64,000 bases of DNA from Hordeum vulgare subsp. vulgare (GCF_904849725.1 NC_058519.1:358825974-358889973), one strand, 5' to 3'; positions 1 to 11,327 are shown, numbered from the stretch's first letter. Notes: generated from the sequence alone by a model not told the origin. Made by a program: numbers and translations.

Positions 1-1275
1 TTGGACGTTAATTTTGTTGGTAGGAACAATTTTGGCAACAACAATTCTTTTAGAGGAAACTATGTTCCTAGGCCTTTTCCTTGTAACTCCTCTAACAATT
101 ATGGAAATTCCTACAACAACACTTATGGAAATCACAACAAATTACCCTCTGATTTAGAGAGTAATATCAAAGAGTTCATCAGCTCTCAAAAGTTTTTCAA
201 TGCGTCCATAGAGGAAAAACTACTCAAAATAGACGATTTGGCTAAGAGCGTTGATAGGATGTCTTGTGATATTGATGCTTTGAAAGTTAGATGTGCTCCT
301 CCCAAGGTCAACTTGGATGAAACTTTGAAAGCTATGCCGGTCTCCATGAATGAGAGCAAAGAAAGAACCGCCCAAATTCGCGCTAGGCATGAACGGTTTA
401 AGAGGGTGCGTTCTAGTGATGCAAACCACGAAGATCTTAAAGTCCTTGGTGTGTCTCCTCTTGAATCTTTGTTTTCGTGTCTCAAACCTATTGATGAAGG
501 GGCTGGATATGAATCCACTTTGGTTGAAAAACGCCCCAATGATTCGGAGTCCAGCTATCTTGATGATAAAGGTGTGGAGAGTGGAGTAGAAGAAATCAAA
601 AGTTTGGGTAGTAATGAAACTCCCACTTTGGATTTCAAGGAATTCAATTATGATAGTTGTTCCTTGTTTGAATGCATTTCTTGGATGCAATCCATTGCAA
701 ACTCTCCACATGGTTATAGCCAAAGCAAAGCCTTTACCGCGCATATCGTAGATGCTATGATGAAATCTCTTCAAGAGAAGCTCGAACTAGAAGTCTCTAT
801 ACCTAGAAAACTTCATGATGAGTGGGAACCTACTATCAAAATCAAGATAAAAAACTATGAGTGCAATGCTTTGTGTGATTTGGGTGCTAGTGTTTCCGCG
901 ATTCCAAAATCTTTATGTTTTATTCTTGGTTTTCATGAGATTGAAGAGTGTTATCTTAATTTGCATCTTGCGGATTCTACTGTCAAGAAACCCATGGGAA
1001 GGATCGGTGATGTTCTTATTGTTGCAAATAAGAACTATATACCCATGGATTTCATTGTACTTGATATAGAGTGCAAGCCTTCATGTCCCATTATTCTTGG
1101 TAGACCTTTCCTAAGGACTAATGGTGCTATCATCGATATGAAGGAAGGGAATATTAGATTTCAATTTCCCTTAAATAAGGGCATGGAGCACTTTCCAAGA
1201 AAGAAAATAAGATTGCCTTATGAATCTATGATGAGGGTTACTTATGGTTTGAGCACCAAAGATGACCATACGTGA
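1..1275 (+). CDS. gag C-terminal region plus retropepsin-like protease (E1), 5' truncated by window
   Basis: An uninterrupted frame enters at base 1 (first codon TTG, so the true start is upstream) and ends at TGA. About residues 1-50 are an Asn/Gly/Tyr-rich linker, followed by a charged, probably helical segment to about residue 110 and a low-complexity acidic spacer. Residues about 275-400 are an aspartic protease: LCDLGASVSAIP gives the D-x-G active-site loop with Leu instead of the usual Thr/Ser, a variant common in Athila-lineage Gypsy elements, and IILGRPFLRTNGA is the C-terminal flap-side motif. The protease would cut the Gag polyprotein in virus-like particles. No reverse transcriptase follows. 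The intact frame suggests a fairly young insertion. Confidence 0.85.
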   Translation: MDVNFVGRNNFGNNNSFRGNYVPRPFPCNSSNNYGNSYNNTYGNHNKLPSDLESNIKEFISSQKFFNASIEEKLLKIDDLAKSVDRMSCDIDALKVRCAPPKVNLDETLKAMPVSMNESKERTAQIRARHERFKRVRSSDANHEDLKVLGVSPLESLFSCLKPIDEGAGYESTLVEKRPNDSESSYLDDKGVESGVEEIKSLGSNETPTLDFKEFNYDSCSLFECISWMQSIANSPHGYSQSKAFTAHIVDAMMKSLQEKLELEVSIPRKLHDEWEPTIKIKIKNYECNALCDLGASVSAIPKSLCFILGFHEIEECYLNLHLADSTVKKPMGRIGDVLIVANKNYIPMDFIVLDIECKPSCPIILGRPFLRTNGAIIDMKEGNIRFQFPLNKGMEHFPRKKIRLPYESMMRVTYGLSTKDDHT

Positions 1276-3929
1276 TTCCATCACCTTATGCATAGCTAAG
1301 GGTGTTAAACAATAACGCTTGTTGGGAGGCAACCCAACGAATCTATCCTTTTTATTTCTTTTTTCTGTTTTTCACACTTTCATAATTCTGTTATGATTGT
1401 GTTTTTGTGTTTATTTTTGCGTTTGTGCCAAGCAAAACCGTTATGATTAGTCTTGGGGATGATCGTTTGGTCATGCTGGAAAAGACAGAAACTTTCTGCT
1501 CACGAAAAGAATTTTCATTTTTTTTCTGTAAGATCTTTTGAGTTGATTCTTTTTGCTGCTGATTTCTACGCAAATTATTCAGACTGTCGCAGTTTTTCAG
1601 AATTTTTGAAGTACCAGAAGTATATGAAGCATACAGATTGCTACAAACTGGTCTGGTGTTAACAGATTCTGTTTTTGTTTTGTTGGTTTCTTATTTTGAT
1701 GAAACTATGGATAGTATCGGGGGGTATTAGTCATGGAAGATTGAAAATACAGTAACCCAACATCAGCATAGGTATAATTCAAGTTTGCTACAGTACCTAA
1801 GGAAGTGGTGGTTTGCTTTCTTATACCAATGTTATCATGAGTTTGTGTTTAACTTTCGTGTTGTGAAGTTTTCAAGTTTTGGGTGAAGTTCTTATGGACA
1901 AAAAGATGAAGAGTGGCTAGAGCTCAGGATTGTGGATGCCCAAGGCACCCCAAGAGATTCAAGGATGCCGTAAAATCCTAAGCTTGGGGATGCCCCGGGA
2001 AGGCATCCCCTCTCTCGTCTTCAATCCATCGGTAACGTTACTTGGGGCTATATTTTTATTCACCACATGTTATGTGTTTTGCTTGGAGCGTCTTGTATCG
2101 TAGGAGTCTTTTATTTTTGTGTCACAATCATCCTTGCTGCACACCTAGAGAGAGAGAGACATGCACTCGCCATGATTTTGTCGAGCTTCACTTATATCCT
2201 TTGGTAGACAATTCAGCTCACATGTGCTTCACTTATATCTTTTGAGCTAGTTGATTTTGGTCTATATGCTTCACTTATATCTTTTAGAGCACGACGGTGC
2301 GTGGCTTGGTAGTTGATCTATGCTTTGAAAGTAGTCTTAAAAGGGGTAGTTATCTAAAGGGATACGAAAACTTCCACCTTCATGTGCATTGAATAGTTAG
2401 AGAAGTTTGATTCATCTCAACTAGTTTTGAGTTGTGGTTATGGTAATATTGAAGTTATGCTAGTAAGGTGTTGTGGATCTAGAAATACTTGTGTTGAAGT
2501 TAGTGATTCCCGTAGCATGCACGTATGGTGAACCACTATGTCATGAAGTCTGAGCATGATTAGTCTATTTATTGTCATCCTTTGTGTGGCGGTCGGGATC
2601 GCGCGATGGTTTATACCTACCAACCCTTCCCCTAGGAGTATGCGTTGAATGCTTTGTTTCGGTTACTAATAAAACTTTTGCAACAAGTATATGAGTTCTT
2701 CATGACTAATGTTGAGTCCATGGTTTAGATGCACTTTCACCTTCCACCATCACTATCTTCTTTAGTGCCGTGCAACTTTTGCCGGTGCACAAAACCCACC
2801 ATTAGCCTCCCTCAAAACAGCCACCATACCTACCTACTATGGCTTTTTCAAAGTCATTCCGAGATATATTGCCATGCAACTACCACCATGACATGTGCCA
2901 CCACGTCTACATTGCCATTGCATGATCGTAAGATAGCTAGCATGATGTTTCCACTAATGTCCATGCCATGCTAGATCATTGTCACGGTACACTACCGAAG
3001 GCATTTCATATAGAGTCATCGTTGCTCTAAGTTTTTGAGTTCTAAGTGTGATGATCATCATTGATGGAGCATTGTCCCATGTGAGGAAATAAAAGAGGCC
3101 AAAGATGCCCACCAAAAAAAACAGGCCAAAGAGCCCATCCAAAAAAAGATAGAAAAAGAGAGAAGGGACAATGCTACCACCTTTCCACACTTGTGCATAT
3201 TAAGCACCATGATCTTCATGATTGAGAGTCTCTCGTTTTGTCACCACCATATAGCTAGTGGGAAATTTTCATTATATAACTTGGCTTGTATATTCCAATG
3301 ATAGGCTTCCTCAAAATTGCCTTAGGTCTTCGTGAGCAAGCAAGTTGGATGTACACCCACTAGTTTTCTTTAAGAGCTTTCACATACTCTTAGCTCTAGT
3401 GCATCATTTGTATGGCAATCCCTACTCATTCACATTGATATCTATTGATGGGCATCTCCACAGCTCATTGATATGCCTAGTTAATGTGACAATCTTCTCC
3501 TTGTTTGTCTTGCAACTTCAACCACACTCCACACCACTTATAGTGCTAAAATCATGGCTCACGCTCATGTATTGCGTGAGAGTTGAAAAAGTTTGAGAAA
3601 GTAAAGGTGTGAAAACAATTACTTGGCTAATACTGGGGTTGTGCATGATTTAAATTCGTTGTGCAATGATGATAGAGCATAGCCACACTATATGATTTTG
3701 TAGGGATACCTTTCTTTTGGCCTTGTTATTTTGAAACTTAATGATTACTTTGCTAGTTTGCTTGAAGTATTATTGTTTCCACGTCAATAGCAAACTATTG
3801 TTTTGGATCTAATGGATCTGAACATTCACGTCACATAAGAGGAGTTACAAAGGACATCTATGCTAGGTAGCATGAAAGCATCAAAAATTCATTCTTTATC
3901 ACTTCCCTACTCGAGGACGAGCAGGAGTT
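1276..3929 (+). other. E1 non-coding 3' spacer
   Basis: About 2.65 kb between the protease stop and the PPT, with no convincing coding frame. It begins with a sequence also found in E7 (GTTGGGAGGCAACCCAACG around 1321-1339, a small inverted repeat). The whole stretch is collinear with the E7 spacer on the other strand (55755 down to 53106). It contains an A-rich patch at 3110-3165 and the internal PPT-like site listed separately. Short ORFs here are chance frames; they persist in E7 only because the DNA is homologous. Confidence 0.8.
1980..2010 (+). repeat. internal PPT-like tract in a hairpin (E1)
   Basis: AAGCTTGGGGATGC at 1980-1993 repeats exactly the first 14 bases of the 15-nt 3' PPT at 3930-3944. 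It is followed by a reverse copy so that GGGGATGCC and GGCATCCCC can pair across a short loop. E7 holds the same arrangement at 55031-55061. A second, decayed copy lies near 1925-1945. Possible central PPT or a fossil of a former 3' end. Confidence 0.6.
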
Positions 3930-3944
3930 AAGCTTGGGGATGCT
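3930..3944 (+). promoter_or_regulatory. 3' polypurine tract (E1)
   Basis: AAGCTTGGGGATGCT directly abuts the LTR start TGATACG. This is the expected plus-strand primer position. The tract is purine-rich apart from the CTT. Confidence 0.85.
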
Positions 3945-5593
3945 TGATACGTCTCAAACGTACCTATAATTTTTTATGGTTTCACGCTGTTATCTTGTCA
4001 ACTTTGGATGTTTTGTTTACCTTTTATATCTTTTTTTGGGACTAACTTATTACTCAAGCGCCAAGTGCCAGTTCCTGTTTTTTCTGTGTTTTTGACTCTT
4101 TTCAGATCTGATTTTGGAACGGAGTCCAAACGAATAATTCTTTCGCGATGATTTTTTATGGTAAATATCAAAAATACTGGAAGAAAAAGATCGCTCAAAA
4201 AAAGAGGGGGTCCCGAGGGCGCCACAAGCCCTATCGCCGCGACCCCCCTAGGTCGCGCCAATCAAGCTTGTGGGCCCCTCGGGGGCCCACTTGATGCAAC
4301 TCCACTGCCATATGGTCCTATAAATTCAGAAACCTCCAGAAAGAAACCTAGATCGGGAGTTCCACCGCCGCAAGTTCCTGTTTCCGCGAGATCTCATCTG
4401 GAGACCCTTCCCGGTGCCCTGCCGGAAGGGACTTTGGAGTTGGAGGGCTTCTTCATCAACATCATCGCCCCTCCAATGACTCGTGAGTAGTTCACTTCAG
4501 ACCTACGGGTCCGTAGTTAGTAGCTAGATGGCTTCTTCTCTCTCTTGGATCTTCAATACAAAGTTCTCCATGATCTTCATGGAGATCTATCCAATGTAAT
4601 CCTCTTTGGCGGTGTGTTTGTCGAGATCCGATGAATTGTGGATTTGTGATCAGATTATCTATGATATATATTTGAGTCTTTGCTGATTTCTAATATACAT
4701 GATTTGATATCCTTGTAAGTCTCTCCGAGTCTTGGGGGTTTTGTTTGGCCAACTACATCTATGATTCTTGCAATGGGAGAAGTGCTTGGTTTTGGGTTCT
4801 TACCGTGTGGTGACCTTTCCGAGTTACAGTAGGGGCAGCAAGGCACACATCGTGTAGGTACCATCAAGGGTAACAGGATGGGCTTTGTCGTAGATAGGAG
4901 ATTGTCCATCTACATCATGTCATCTTGCTTAAGGCGTTACTCTGTTCTTTTGGACTTAATACACTAGATGCCTGCTGGACAGCGCTCGACGTGTGGAGTA
5001 ATAGTAGTATATGCAGAAAGTATCGGTCTACTTGTTTTGTACATGATGCCTATAGATATAATCATTGCCATAGATGGCGTCACGACTTTGCGCGGTTCTA
5101 TCAATTGCTCGACAGTAATTCGTTCACCCACCCTCTACTTGCTTTCATGAAAGAAGCCACTAGTAAACACTACGGCCCCCGGGTCCATTCACACCTATCG
5201 TTTACACTTCCGCTTTTACTTTGCTTTGTTACTTTGTTGCTTTCAGTTCTCACTTGGCAAACAATCTATAAGGGATTGACAACCCCTTCATAGCGTTGGG
5301 AGCAAGCTTTTTGTGTTTGTGCAGGCACTTGTGATACTCCTTCACTGGATCATACCTTGGTTCTCAAAACTGAGGGAAATACTTACCGGCGCTGTGCTAC
5401 ATCACCCTTTCTGCTTCGAGGGAACACCAACGCAAGGCTCCAAGGCCGTGGGGAAATTCTTTGCATATTTGCCTAGGAAGTCCCTAAAGGCGTAGCCGTA
5501 GCAGAAGGATTACTGGTGACGTTGCTGAGGAGTAAAGAACAGTCTCCCGTCAGCACTGTTTCTGGCGCCGTTGGAAGGTCTTTTGTTGCATCA
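3945..5593 (+). repeat. 3' LTR of E1 (about 1.65 kb)
   Basis: Starts TGATACGTCTCAAACG and ends ...TTGCATCA; matches both E7 LTRs along its length. A GC-rich inverted repeat (arms around CCACAAGCC and GCTTGTGGG, about 4221-4273) lies upstream of a TATA-like TATAAAT at 4319-4325, the probable promoter. Near the 3' end, TGGCGCCGTTGGAAGG at 5563-5578 is a relic of a tRNA-Asp primer site inside the LTR. The five bases after the LTR are GCAGG. Confidence 0.85.
4319..4325 (+). promoter_or_regulatory. TATA box of E1 LTR
   Basis: TATAAAT about 45 bp downstream of the GC-rich inverted repeat, in the position expected at the U3/R border. Inferred from spacing and composition only. Confidence 0.5.
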
Positions 5594-6639
5594 GCAGGAT
5601 TCATCGCGTTTTACGATACGGAGGCGCCGCCACCTCCTGTTCTTCATGTGGAGGGCAGATCTAGAGTCCGTTCTGGGCTCCGGAGAGAGGAAATCGTCGC
5701 CATCGTCATCATCAACCTTCCTCCATCGCCAATTCCATGATGCTCTTCACCGTTTGTGAGTAATCTCATCGTATGCTTGCTGGACGGTGATGAGTTGGAT
5801 GAGATCTATCATGTAATCGAGTTAGTTTTGACGGGGATTGATCCCTAGTATCCACTATGTTCTGAGATTGATGTTGCTACTACTTTGCCATGCTTAATGC
5901 TTGTCACTAGGGCCCGATTGCCATGATTTCAGATCTGAACCTATTATGCTGTCGCCAATATATGTGTGTTTTAGATCCTATCTTGCAAGTTGTAGTCACC
6001 TACTATGTGTTATGACCCGGCAACCCCGAAGTGACAATAGCCGGAACCACTCCCGGAGATGACCATAGTATGAGGAGTTCATGTATTCACCACGTGTTAA
6101 TGCGTTGGTATGGTTCTTTATTAAAAGGAGAACCTTAATATCCCGTAGTTTCCATTAGGACCCTGCTACCACGAGAGGGATGGACAATAGATGTCATGCA
6201 ACTTCTTTTCCCTAAGCACGTATGACTACATACAGAATACATGCCTACATTAGATTGACGAACTGGAGCTAGTTACTTATCTCTCCGTGTTATGACTGTT
6301 GCATGATGAATAGCATCCGGCATAATCATCCATCACCGATCCAATGCCTACGAGTCTTTTACTACTGGTCCTTGCTACGTTACTTTGCTGCTACTGCTGT
6401 CACTGCTGCTACTGTTACTCTGCTTCTACTGTTGTTACTTTTGCTACTGCTGCTTTCATACCACCTTGCTACTGATACTTTGCTGCAGACACTAAATCTT
6501 CCAGGTGTGGTTGAATTGACAACTCAGCTGCTAATACTTGAGAATATTCTTTCGCTTCCCCTTGAGTCGAATCAATAAATTTGGGTTCAATACTCTACCC
6601 TCGAAAACTGTTGCGATCCTCTATACTTGAGGGTTATCA
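5594..6639 (+). repeat. 5' LTR of E2, 3' two-thirds only
   Basis: Collinear with 13612-14680 of the E2 3' LTR (shared TTCATCGCGTTTTACGATAC, a GTTATGACCCGGCAACCCC block and the end GAGGGTTATCA). The beginning is displaced left of the window by E1. It contains a CTGCTACTGTTG-type microsatellite at about 6385-6465, shorter than in the 3' LTR. Confidence 0.88.
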
Positions 6640-6650
6640 AGACATTTTTC

Positions 6651-6669
6651 TGGCGCCGTTGCCGGGGAA
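6651..6669 (+). promoter_or_regulatory. primer binding site, tRNA-Asp (E2)
   Basis: TGGCGCCGTTGCCGGGGAA lies 11 nt after the LTR end. It is complementary to the 3' end of plant tRNA-Asp(GTC), including CCA. The 11-nt gap (AGACATTTTTC) is nearly the same in E3 and E5. Confidence 0.88.
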
Positions 6670-6718
6670 GCACAACTATATTCTCTGAGTCACTTGGGAT
6701 TGACGTCTGCTGGTCACT

Positions 6719-9433
6719 ATGAGGAATCCGAAAGATCCAAGAACTGAAATCTTGCCTTCCACTGCGAGGACAGGTAAGGAACTGCCATCTAGCTCTGTAC
6801 TTGATTCACCTTCAGTTATGAGTAAGTTTGCGACATCACCTCCTACTAGAAATCTTGATATGTCGCCTCTGCTTGATGATGCTACTTCTGCTGGCCATGA
6901 TGCTTATGATGATGATATGCTTGATACTATTTTGCCCGATGATGCTATGCTTGATACTGCTTTGCCACTAGGTGCATTCCTTGATGCACAAATTGCTAGA
7001 GTTGCTGCTAGATGTGATGGTACTTCTGAAACTTCTGATACTATTGAAGTAGAACCTGCTACTATGCCTGAATTGCCTATTATGCGTGAGCGCTATGTTA
7101 TGGAGGGAGAGATAGCCGAGGATTTTCTTGTGTGTAAGGATAGCTATGATGTTGAGAATATGCTACTCAAGTGGAAAGAAAAATCTCTCAACGCTAGGAT
7201 GAAATACGACCCGAAGTTTGCTACTTCGCCTATCTTTGTGACCGATAAGGATTATGAATTCTCTGTCGACCCTAAGTTAATCACTTTGGTCGAATCTGAT
7301 CCTTTTCACGGTTACGAGTCTGAAATGGTTGTAGCCCATCTTACCAAACTGCACGACATAGCCACCCTATTCACTAGTGAGGAAAAGATCCACCACTACT
7401 ATATTCTCAAGCTGTTTCCTTTCTCGCTAAAGGATGATGCTAAGACCTGGTTCACTTCTCTTGCTCCTGGTTGTGTGCGTAGCCCCCAGGATATGGTCTA
7501 CTACTTCTGTGAAATTTTTTCCCCTGCCCATAAGAAGCAAGCTGCCTTGCAGGAAATATTAAAATTTTCTCAAGCTGAAGAAGAGAGTCCCGCACAAGCT
7601 TGGGGGAGGCTCATCCAGCTACTGAATGCTTTGCCTGATCACCCTCTTGAGAAGAATGAAATACTTGATATCTTCTATAATGGGATTGCCGATGCTTCCA
7701 AAGACCACCTAGATAGTTGTGCTGGTTCTGTTTTTAGGGAACGAACCGTAGAACAAGCTGAGATTCTACTGAATAACATCTTGTGCAATGAGAATGCTTG
7801 GACTATTCCCGAACCACCTCCTAAGCCAACTCTGAAGAAAAGAGGTATTCTATTCCTCAGTCCTGAAGATATGCAAGAAGCCAAGAAATCTATGCGAGAG
7901 AAAGGCATTAAATCTGAAGATGTCAAAAATCTACCACCTATCGAAGAGATCCATGGTCTTGATAACCCGAAACAGGTAGTAGAAGTAAATTCTATGCGTA
8001 GGATTGATGAGAGTGATGTTCCTTTTGATAACCCTGCTAGCTTATGCCTGGCTGAATTTGATAACTTTGTTGCCAAACAGCAGAGTTTCAATGATTACGT
8101 TAGAACACAATTGGAACAGAATGCTCGTATGCTTAGTCATTTAAGTGCTTGTGTGGACAGAAATGTCAATGATCTTAAGCTCCTGAGTAAACATGCCTCT
8201 ATGGTTACTACTCAAGTAGAACAAGTACTTAAAGCTCGGAATGACTTTCTCAATGAGTTGAATGACAATTCTGTCAGAGTCGTTACTAGAGGCGGTAGAA
8301 TGACCCAGGAACCTTTGTATCCTGAGGGTCATCCAAAGAGAATTGAATAAGATTCTCAAGGAGTCATCCTAGAAAGAAGAAGAAAGATGATAGGAACTTG
8401 CATGCTAGCAACCCTGTTGCTGCTACACCTGGGAGTCCAAACGATGTCTCTGTCTCTGATGCTGAAACACAATCTGGTGGTGAACATGAGCCTAATGATA
8501 ATATCAATAGTGATGTTCATGATGATGCTCAACCTAGCAATGAAAAGGATGTGGAGATTGAACTTGTTGATCTTGATAACCCACAACCGAAGACTAAGAG
8601 ATGCGATAAGAATGACTTCACTTCTAGGAAGCATGGTAAAGAAAGGGAACCATGGGTTCAGAAACCCATGCCCTTTCCTCCCAAACCATCCAAGAAAAAG
8701 GATGATGAGGATTTTGAGCGATTCGTTGAAATGATCAGACCTGTCTTTCTGCAAATGCCTTTGACAGATACGCTCAAAATGTCTCCGTATGCTAAGTACA
8801 TGAAAGATATTGTGACTAATAAGAGGACGATACCTGAGGCTGAGATTTCCACCATGCTGACTAATTATACCTTCAAGGGTGGAACTCCTAAGAAACTAAG
8901 GTGATCCCGGTGTGCCCACTATACCTTGATCCATTAAAGGTAACTACGTTAGAACTGCTTTATGCGACCTTGGAGCCGGTGTTAGTGTTATGCCTCTCTC
9001 TCTTTATCGTATACTTGAACTGGATAAGTTGACACCCACTGAAATCTCTCTGCAAATGGCCGACAAATCAACTGCTTTCCCTATCGGCATTTGCGAGGAT
9101 GTGCCTGTTGTGGTTGCCAATGTCACTATCTTAACAGATTTTGTTATCTTGGATATTCCTGAGGATGATGCCATGGCGGTCATCCTCGGAAGACCCTTTT
9201 AAAACACTGCAGGGGCTGTTATAGATTGCAACAAAGGCAATGTCACTTTCCATGTCAACGGTAATGAGCATATGGTGCACTCTCCTAAGAAACAATATCG
9301 AGTACATTGCATCAATGCTATCGAAAAAACTTCATCAATTCTTATTGGGAGCTTTGAATGCCCTATTCCTTCTGTTAAGATGAAGTATGATTTGCTTGCT
9401 GGGGAGATACACATCGCCATTGAGGTGACCTAG
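6719..9433 (+). pseudogene. gag-protease polyprotein of E2, broken
   Basis: ATG at 6719 follows GTCACT, the same context as in E3, E5, E6 and E8. The first frame runs 543 codons to a stop at 8348. Residues about 195-345 are a retrotransposon gag (capsid-like) domain with the QAWGRL motif; residues about 440-520 look helical or coiled-coil. After an in-frame stop and a small deletion near 8365, the next frame (8398-8904) gives a basic linker. An extra A near 8897 shifts into the protease (CDLGAGVSVMP, VILGRPF), which has further stops near 8928 and 9200. The stop at 9431 ends the family protein (EVT). Non-functional as it stands. Confidence 0.88.
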
Positions 9434-9983
9434 TGACTATTCGAGAATTCTCCGTTCTCTTTTTGCGATTCGAAAAAGTTTGTCAAAGCGACTTGATCAA
9501 CCTCACTGACGGATTTCTTTCGATGACCATGAGATGGATGAATCAAGGAGTCACGAACCTCTGTCCCAAGCTTTCACCTTTGGTTGCTTAGAAGAAAAAT
9601 GATAGATTTAGTTTAGTCTTCCATGTTTTCTGTTTTAGCGTCCGGTAGAAAAGTACCCCGAAAATAAATGTTCTCCGAACGTCCTGAAAATCAATTATGA
9701 TTTTTTCTAGAATTTTTGAAAAATTCTGAGACAAATAGCTTGTCTGGGGGTTGCACCAGTGGGCCACAAGATCTTGGGGCGCGGGCACCCCCTGGCCGCA
9801 CCACCTAGGCTTGTGGGGCCCACAGGCACCCCCTCCACTCATTCTTGCTCTCATCTGGTTCTCCTACCTCCAGAAAAAACCCGTTTCGCAGCTCAAACCC
9901 GTGTCTTGCTCCTCTTGCTGGGATTTTCGATCTCTTTGCTCAAATGACCATTCTCCGAACTGTTTTGGGGAAATTACTCCTTG
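9434..9983 (+). promoter_or_regulatory. LTR-like internal module upstream of ORF2 (E2)
   Basis: From about 9600 this non-coding stretch repeats the order of landmarks in the LTR U3/R region: TTCTCCGAACGTCCTGAAAAT, a T-rich segment, then the inverted repeat GTGGGCCACAAG (9759-9770) / CTTGTGGGGCCCAC (9810-9823). Those arms match the LTR arms at 13482-13546. The LTR TATA position is not conserved here. It ends at a good splice donor. The same module is in E5, E6 and E8. Inferred internal promoter or spliced-RNA leader; no transcript evidence. Confidence 0.6.
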
Positions 9984-10215
9984 GTAAGTGACTCCTCCAT
10001 TGGTCCAATTAGTTTTTGCTCTAGTGCCTTATACTCCGTGTATTTTTGCTGTCTTGGTGACCATGTTCTTGAGCTTTGCATGCTGATTTTAGCTGGTCCC
10101 AAGTAGTTTTGATGCGTAATATGGCCTCTAGGCACTTGTGGGAGTACTTGCTACGAGTTTCGTTGAGCCTTGTTCACTTTTCCATAGTATCACTAAAAAT
10201 TTCAGAAATTTTCAG
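9984..10215 (+). other. predicted 5' UTR intron before ORF2 (E2)
   Basis: The donor TTG/GTAAGTGA is close to the plant consensus. The acceptor AATTTTCAG/AG ends 18 nt before the ORF2 ATG. Equivalent sites with 222-241 nt spacing are present in E5, E6 and E8, and the 18-nt second leader is kept in E2, E5 and E6. Confidence 0.6.
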
Positions 10216-10233
10216 AGATAAAAAAGGGAAAAG

Positions 10234-11292
10234 ATGAGGAGGTTCTTACGAGGCTCTTCAAGCCATGACCCCAAGGATGATGGGAGTGAGAAGAAGCCCA
10301 AGTATCTGGTTCCTCGAGTCGCAGAAGTTCGAGCTTGCGAGTGGCCAAGCGACGTGTTCTTACGCGCCGCTGGAATTTATGAGGACTTTTATCACTTGGT
10401 GGAAAACGCAGGCCTTACCGCCTTCATTGAAGATAAATGTCCGCAATACCTCCTCCTCACTAACATCTTCGTACAAAGCTTTAACTTCTATCCGAGGAAG
10501 AATCCTCCTTTGGTTGAGTTCAAACTTTATGATATCCCCCAACGCATGTCACTCCAAGATTTTTGCAATGTTTGCAAATTACCTTACGTTGGGGATATTC
10601 ATGAAACTCGTCCATGGGACTTGGAAGCTTTCATCAATACAATTGCTGTAGGAGAGGAGAGAGGAGTGTCTTGCGCTAGAGCTGCTAGCATTCATTTTCC
10701 CGTGCTTCGGTACTTCTCACCTTTTGTGGGAAAAATGTTTGATTGGCCATGGGAAAGCTGGGTCACTTAGTTCCCCAGATCTTGCGGTCTTGCGCGAAGC
10801 CCTTTACAACGATAAAACTTATAGCTTGGGTGCCATAGTATCTCAACGATTGAACACGAACCGTTCTAAGTGCATTGTCTATGGAGGTATCTATGCTACT
10901 CGTCTTGCTAGACACTTTGATATACCTATTAGACTAGAGGAGGAAGAAGAGAGAGATATCTAGATTATGATAGCATGGTTCGCCATGACTTTCTTGATAG
11001 AGATATAAGTAGAAGGATGATTTATAACCTAGTATTTAGTCAGGGTACTCGTGAGACTATTACTTTGCCTGCTCCTTCTTTGTTCAATCTTCATGCAGGC
11101 AGGTACATTATTATGCCCTCGTACATCTACGCATATTGGGGCCTAGCCCAACCACAGGTGCACGTGACCGAGCCACCAGTCGAGTACCAGACGCCGGTTT
11201 ATCAGTGGTAGCCAGAGTAGCTCACACAGCAGTGGCATCCTCAGTCCACTCCGGAGTATCCCGGAGCTGGTTATTTCCCTCCTTGGGAGTAG
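10234..11292 (+). pseudogene. ORF2 of E2, probable ATHILA ORF-1-like protein, broken
   Basis: Begins MRRFLRGSSS. Conserved blocks include ACEWPSDVFLRAAG, DKCPQYLLLTNIFVQSFNFY, SIHFPVLRY, NDKTYSLGAIV and VYGGIYATRLARHF. The overall pattern recalls the ATHILA ORF-1 family found in Athila-lineage elements, role unknown; this is a by-eye resemblance. One extra A near 10735 shifts the frame, a deletion of about 13 nt near 10950 removes LLPE-type residues and exposes a stop, and two further stops occur near 11209 and 11218. The ancestral end is probably PPWE-stop at 11290. It replaces the pol genes in this non-autonomous lineage. Confidence 0.65.
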
Positions 11293-11313
11293 ACCAACTT
11301 AGGCCAAAAGGCT

Positions 11314-11327
11314 AAGCTTGGGGGAGT
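11314..11327 (+). repeat. internal PPT-like tract after ORF2 (E2)
   Basis: AAGCTTGGGGGAGT is identical over 14 nt to the 3' PPT of the same element at 13235-13248 and lies 21 nt after the ancestral ORF2 stop. Confidence 0.65.

Larger units (their letters stand above)
1..5593 (+). mobile_element. E1: Gypsy LTR retrotransposon, 5' part outside window
   Basis: Right part of a Ty3/Gypsy element: end of gag-protease, a long non-coding 3' region, a polypurine tract and a complete 3' LTR. It shares LTR and 3' spacer with E7, which is inverted at 51473-58375, so the two are one family (WHAM-like; name tentative). At 5593 the LTR ends and sequence resumes in the middle of an E2-type LTR, so E1 is inserted in the E2 5' LTR. 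Its 5' end and left target-site copy lie left of the window. No reverse transcriptase or integrase is visible in the part seen, though the missing 5' part cannot be judged. Confidence 0.85.

Noticed and set aside
2438..2623. Conserved 61-codon ORF (MVGINHRAIPT), also at 54414-54599
   Set aside because: Lies in homologous non-coding spacer of E1 and E7 on the strand opposite to the element; similarity is at DNA level and substitutions are not protein-conservative.
4158..4490. 110-codon ORF across the E1 LTR promoter region
   Set aside because: It overlaps the GC-rich inverted repeat and TATA box, with no similarity to a protein; LTR sequence.
6651..6669. tRNA-Asp-like sequence
   Set aside because: Only the 3'-end complement (a PBS) is present, at LTR borders; no cloverleaf.
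7675..8091. Antisense 138-codon ORF (MKLCCLATKLSNS) opposite gag, also kept in E8 (25227-25643) and E6 (60396-59980)
   Set aside because: It mirrors a conserved gag reading frame and changes with it; E5 keeps only a part. Persistence is expected from homology alone.
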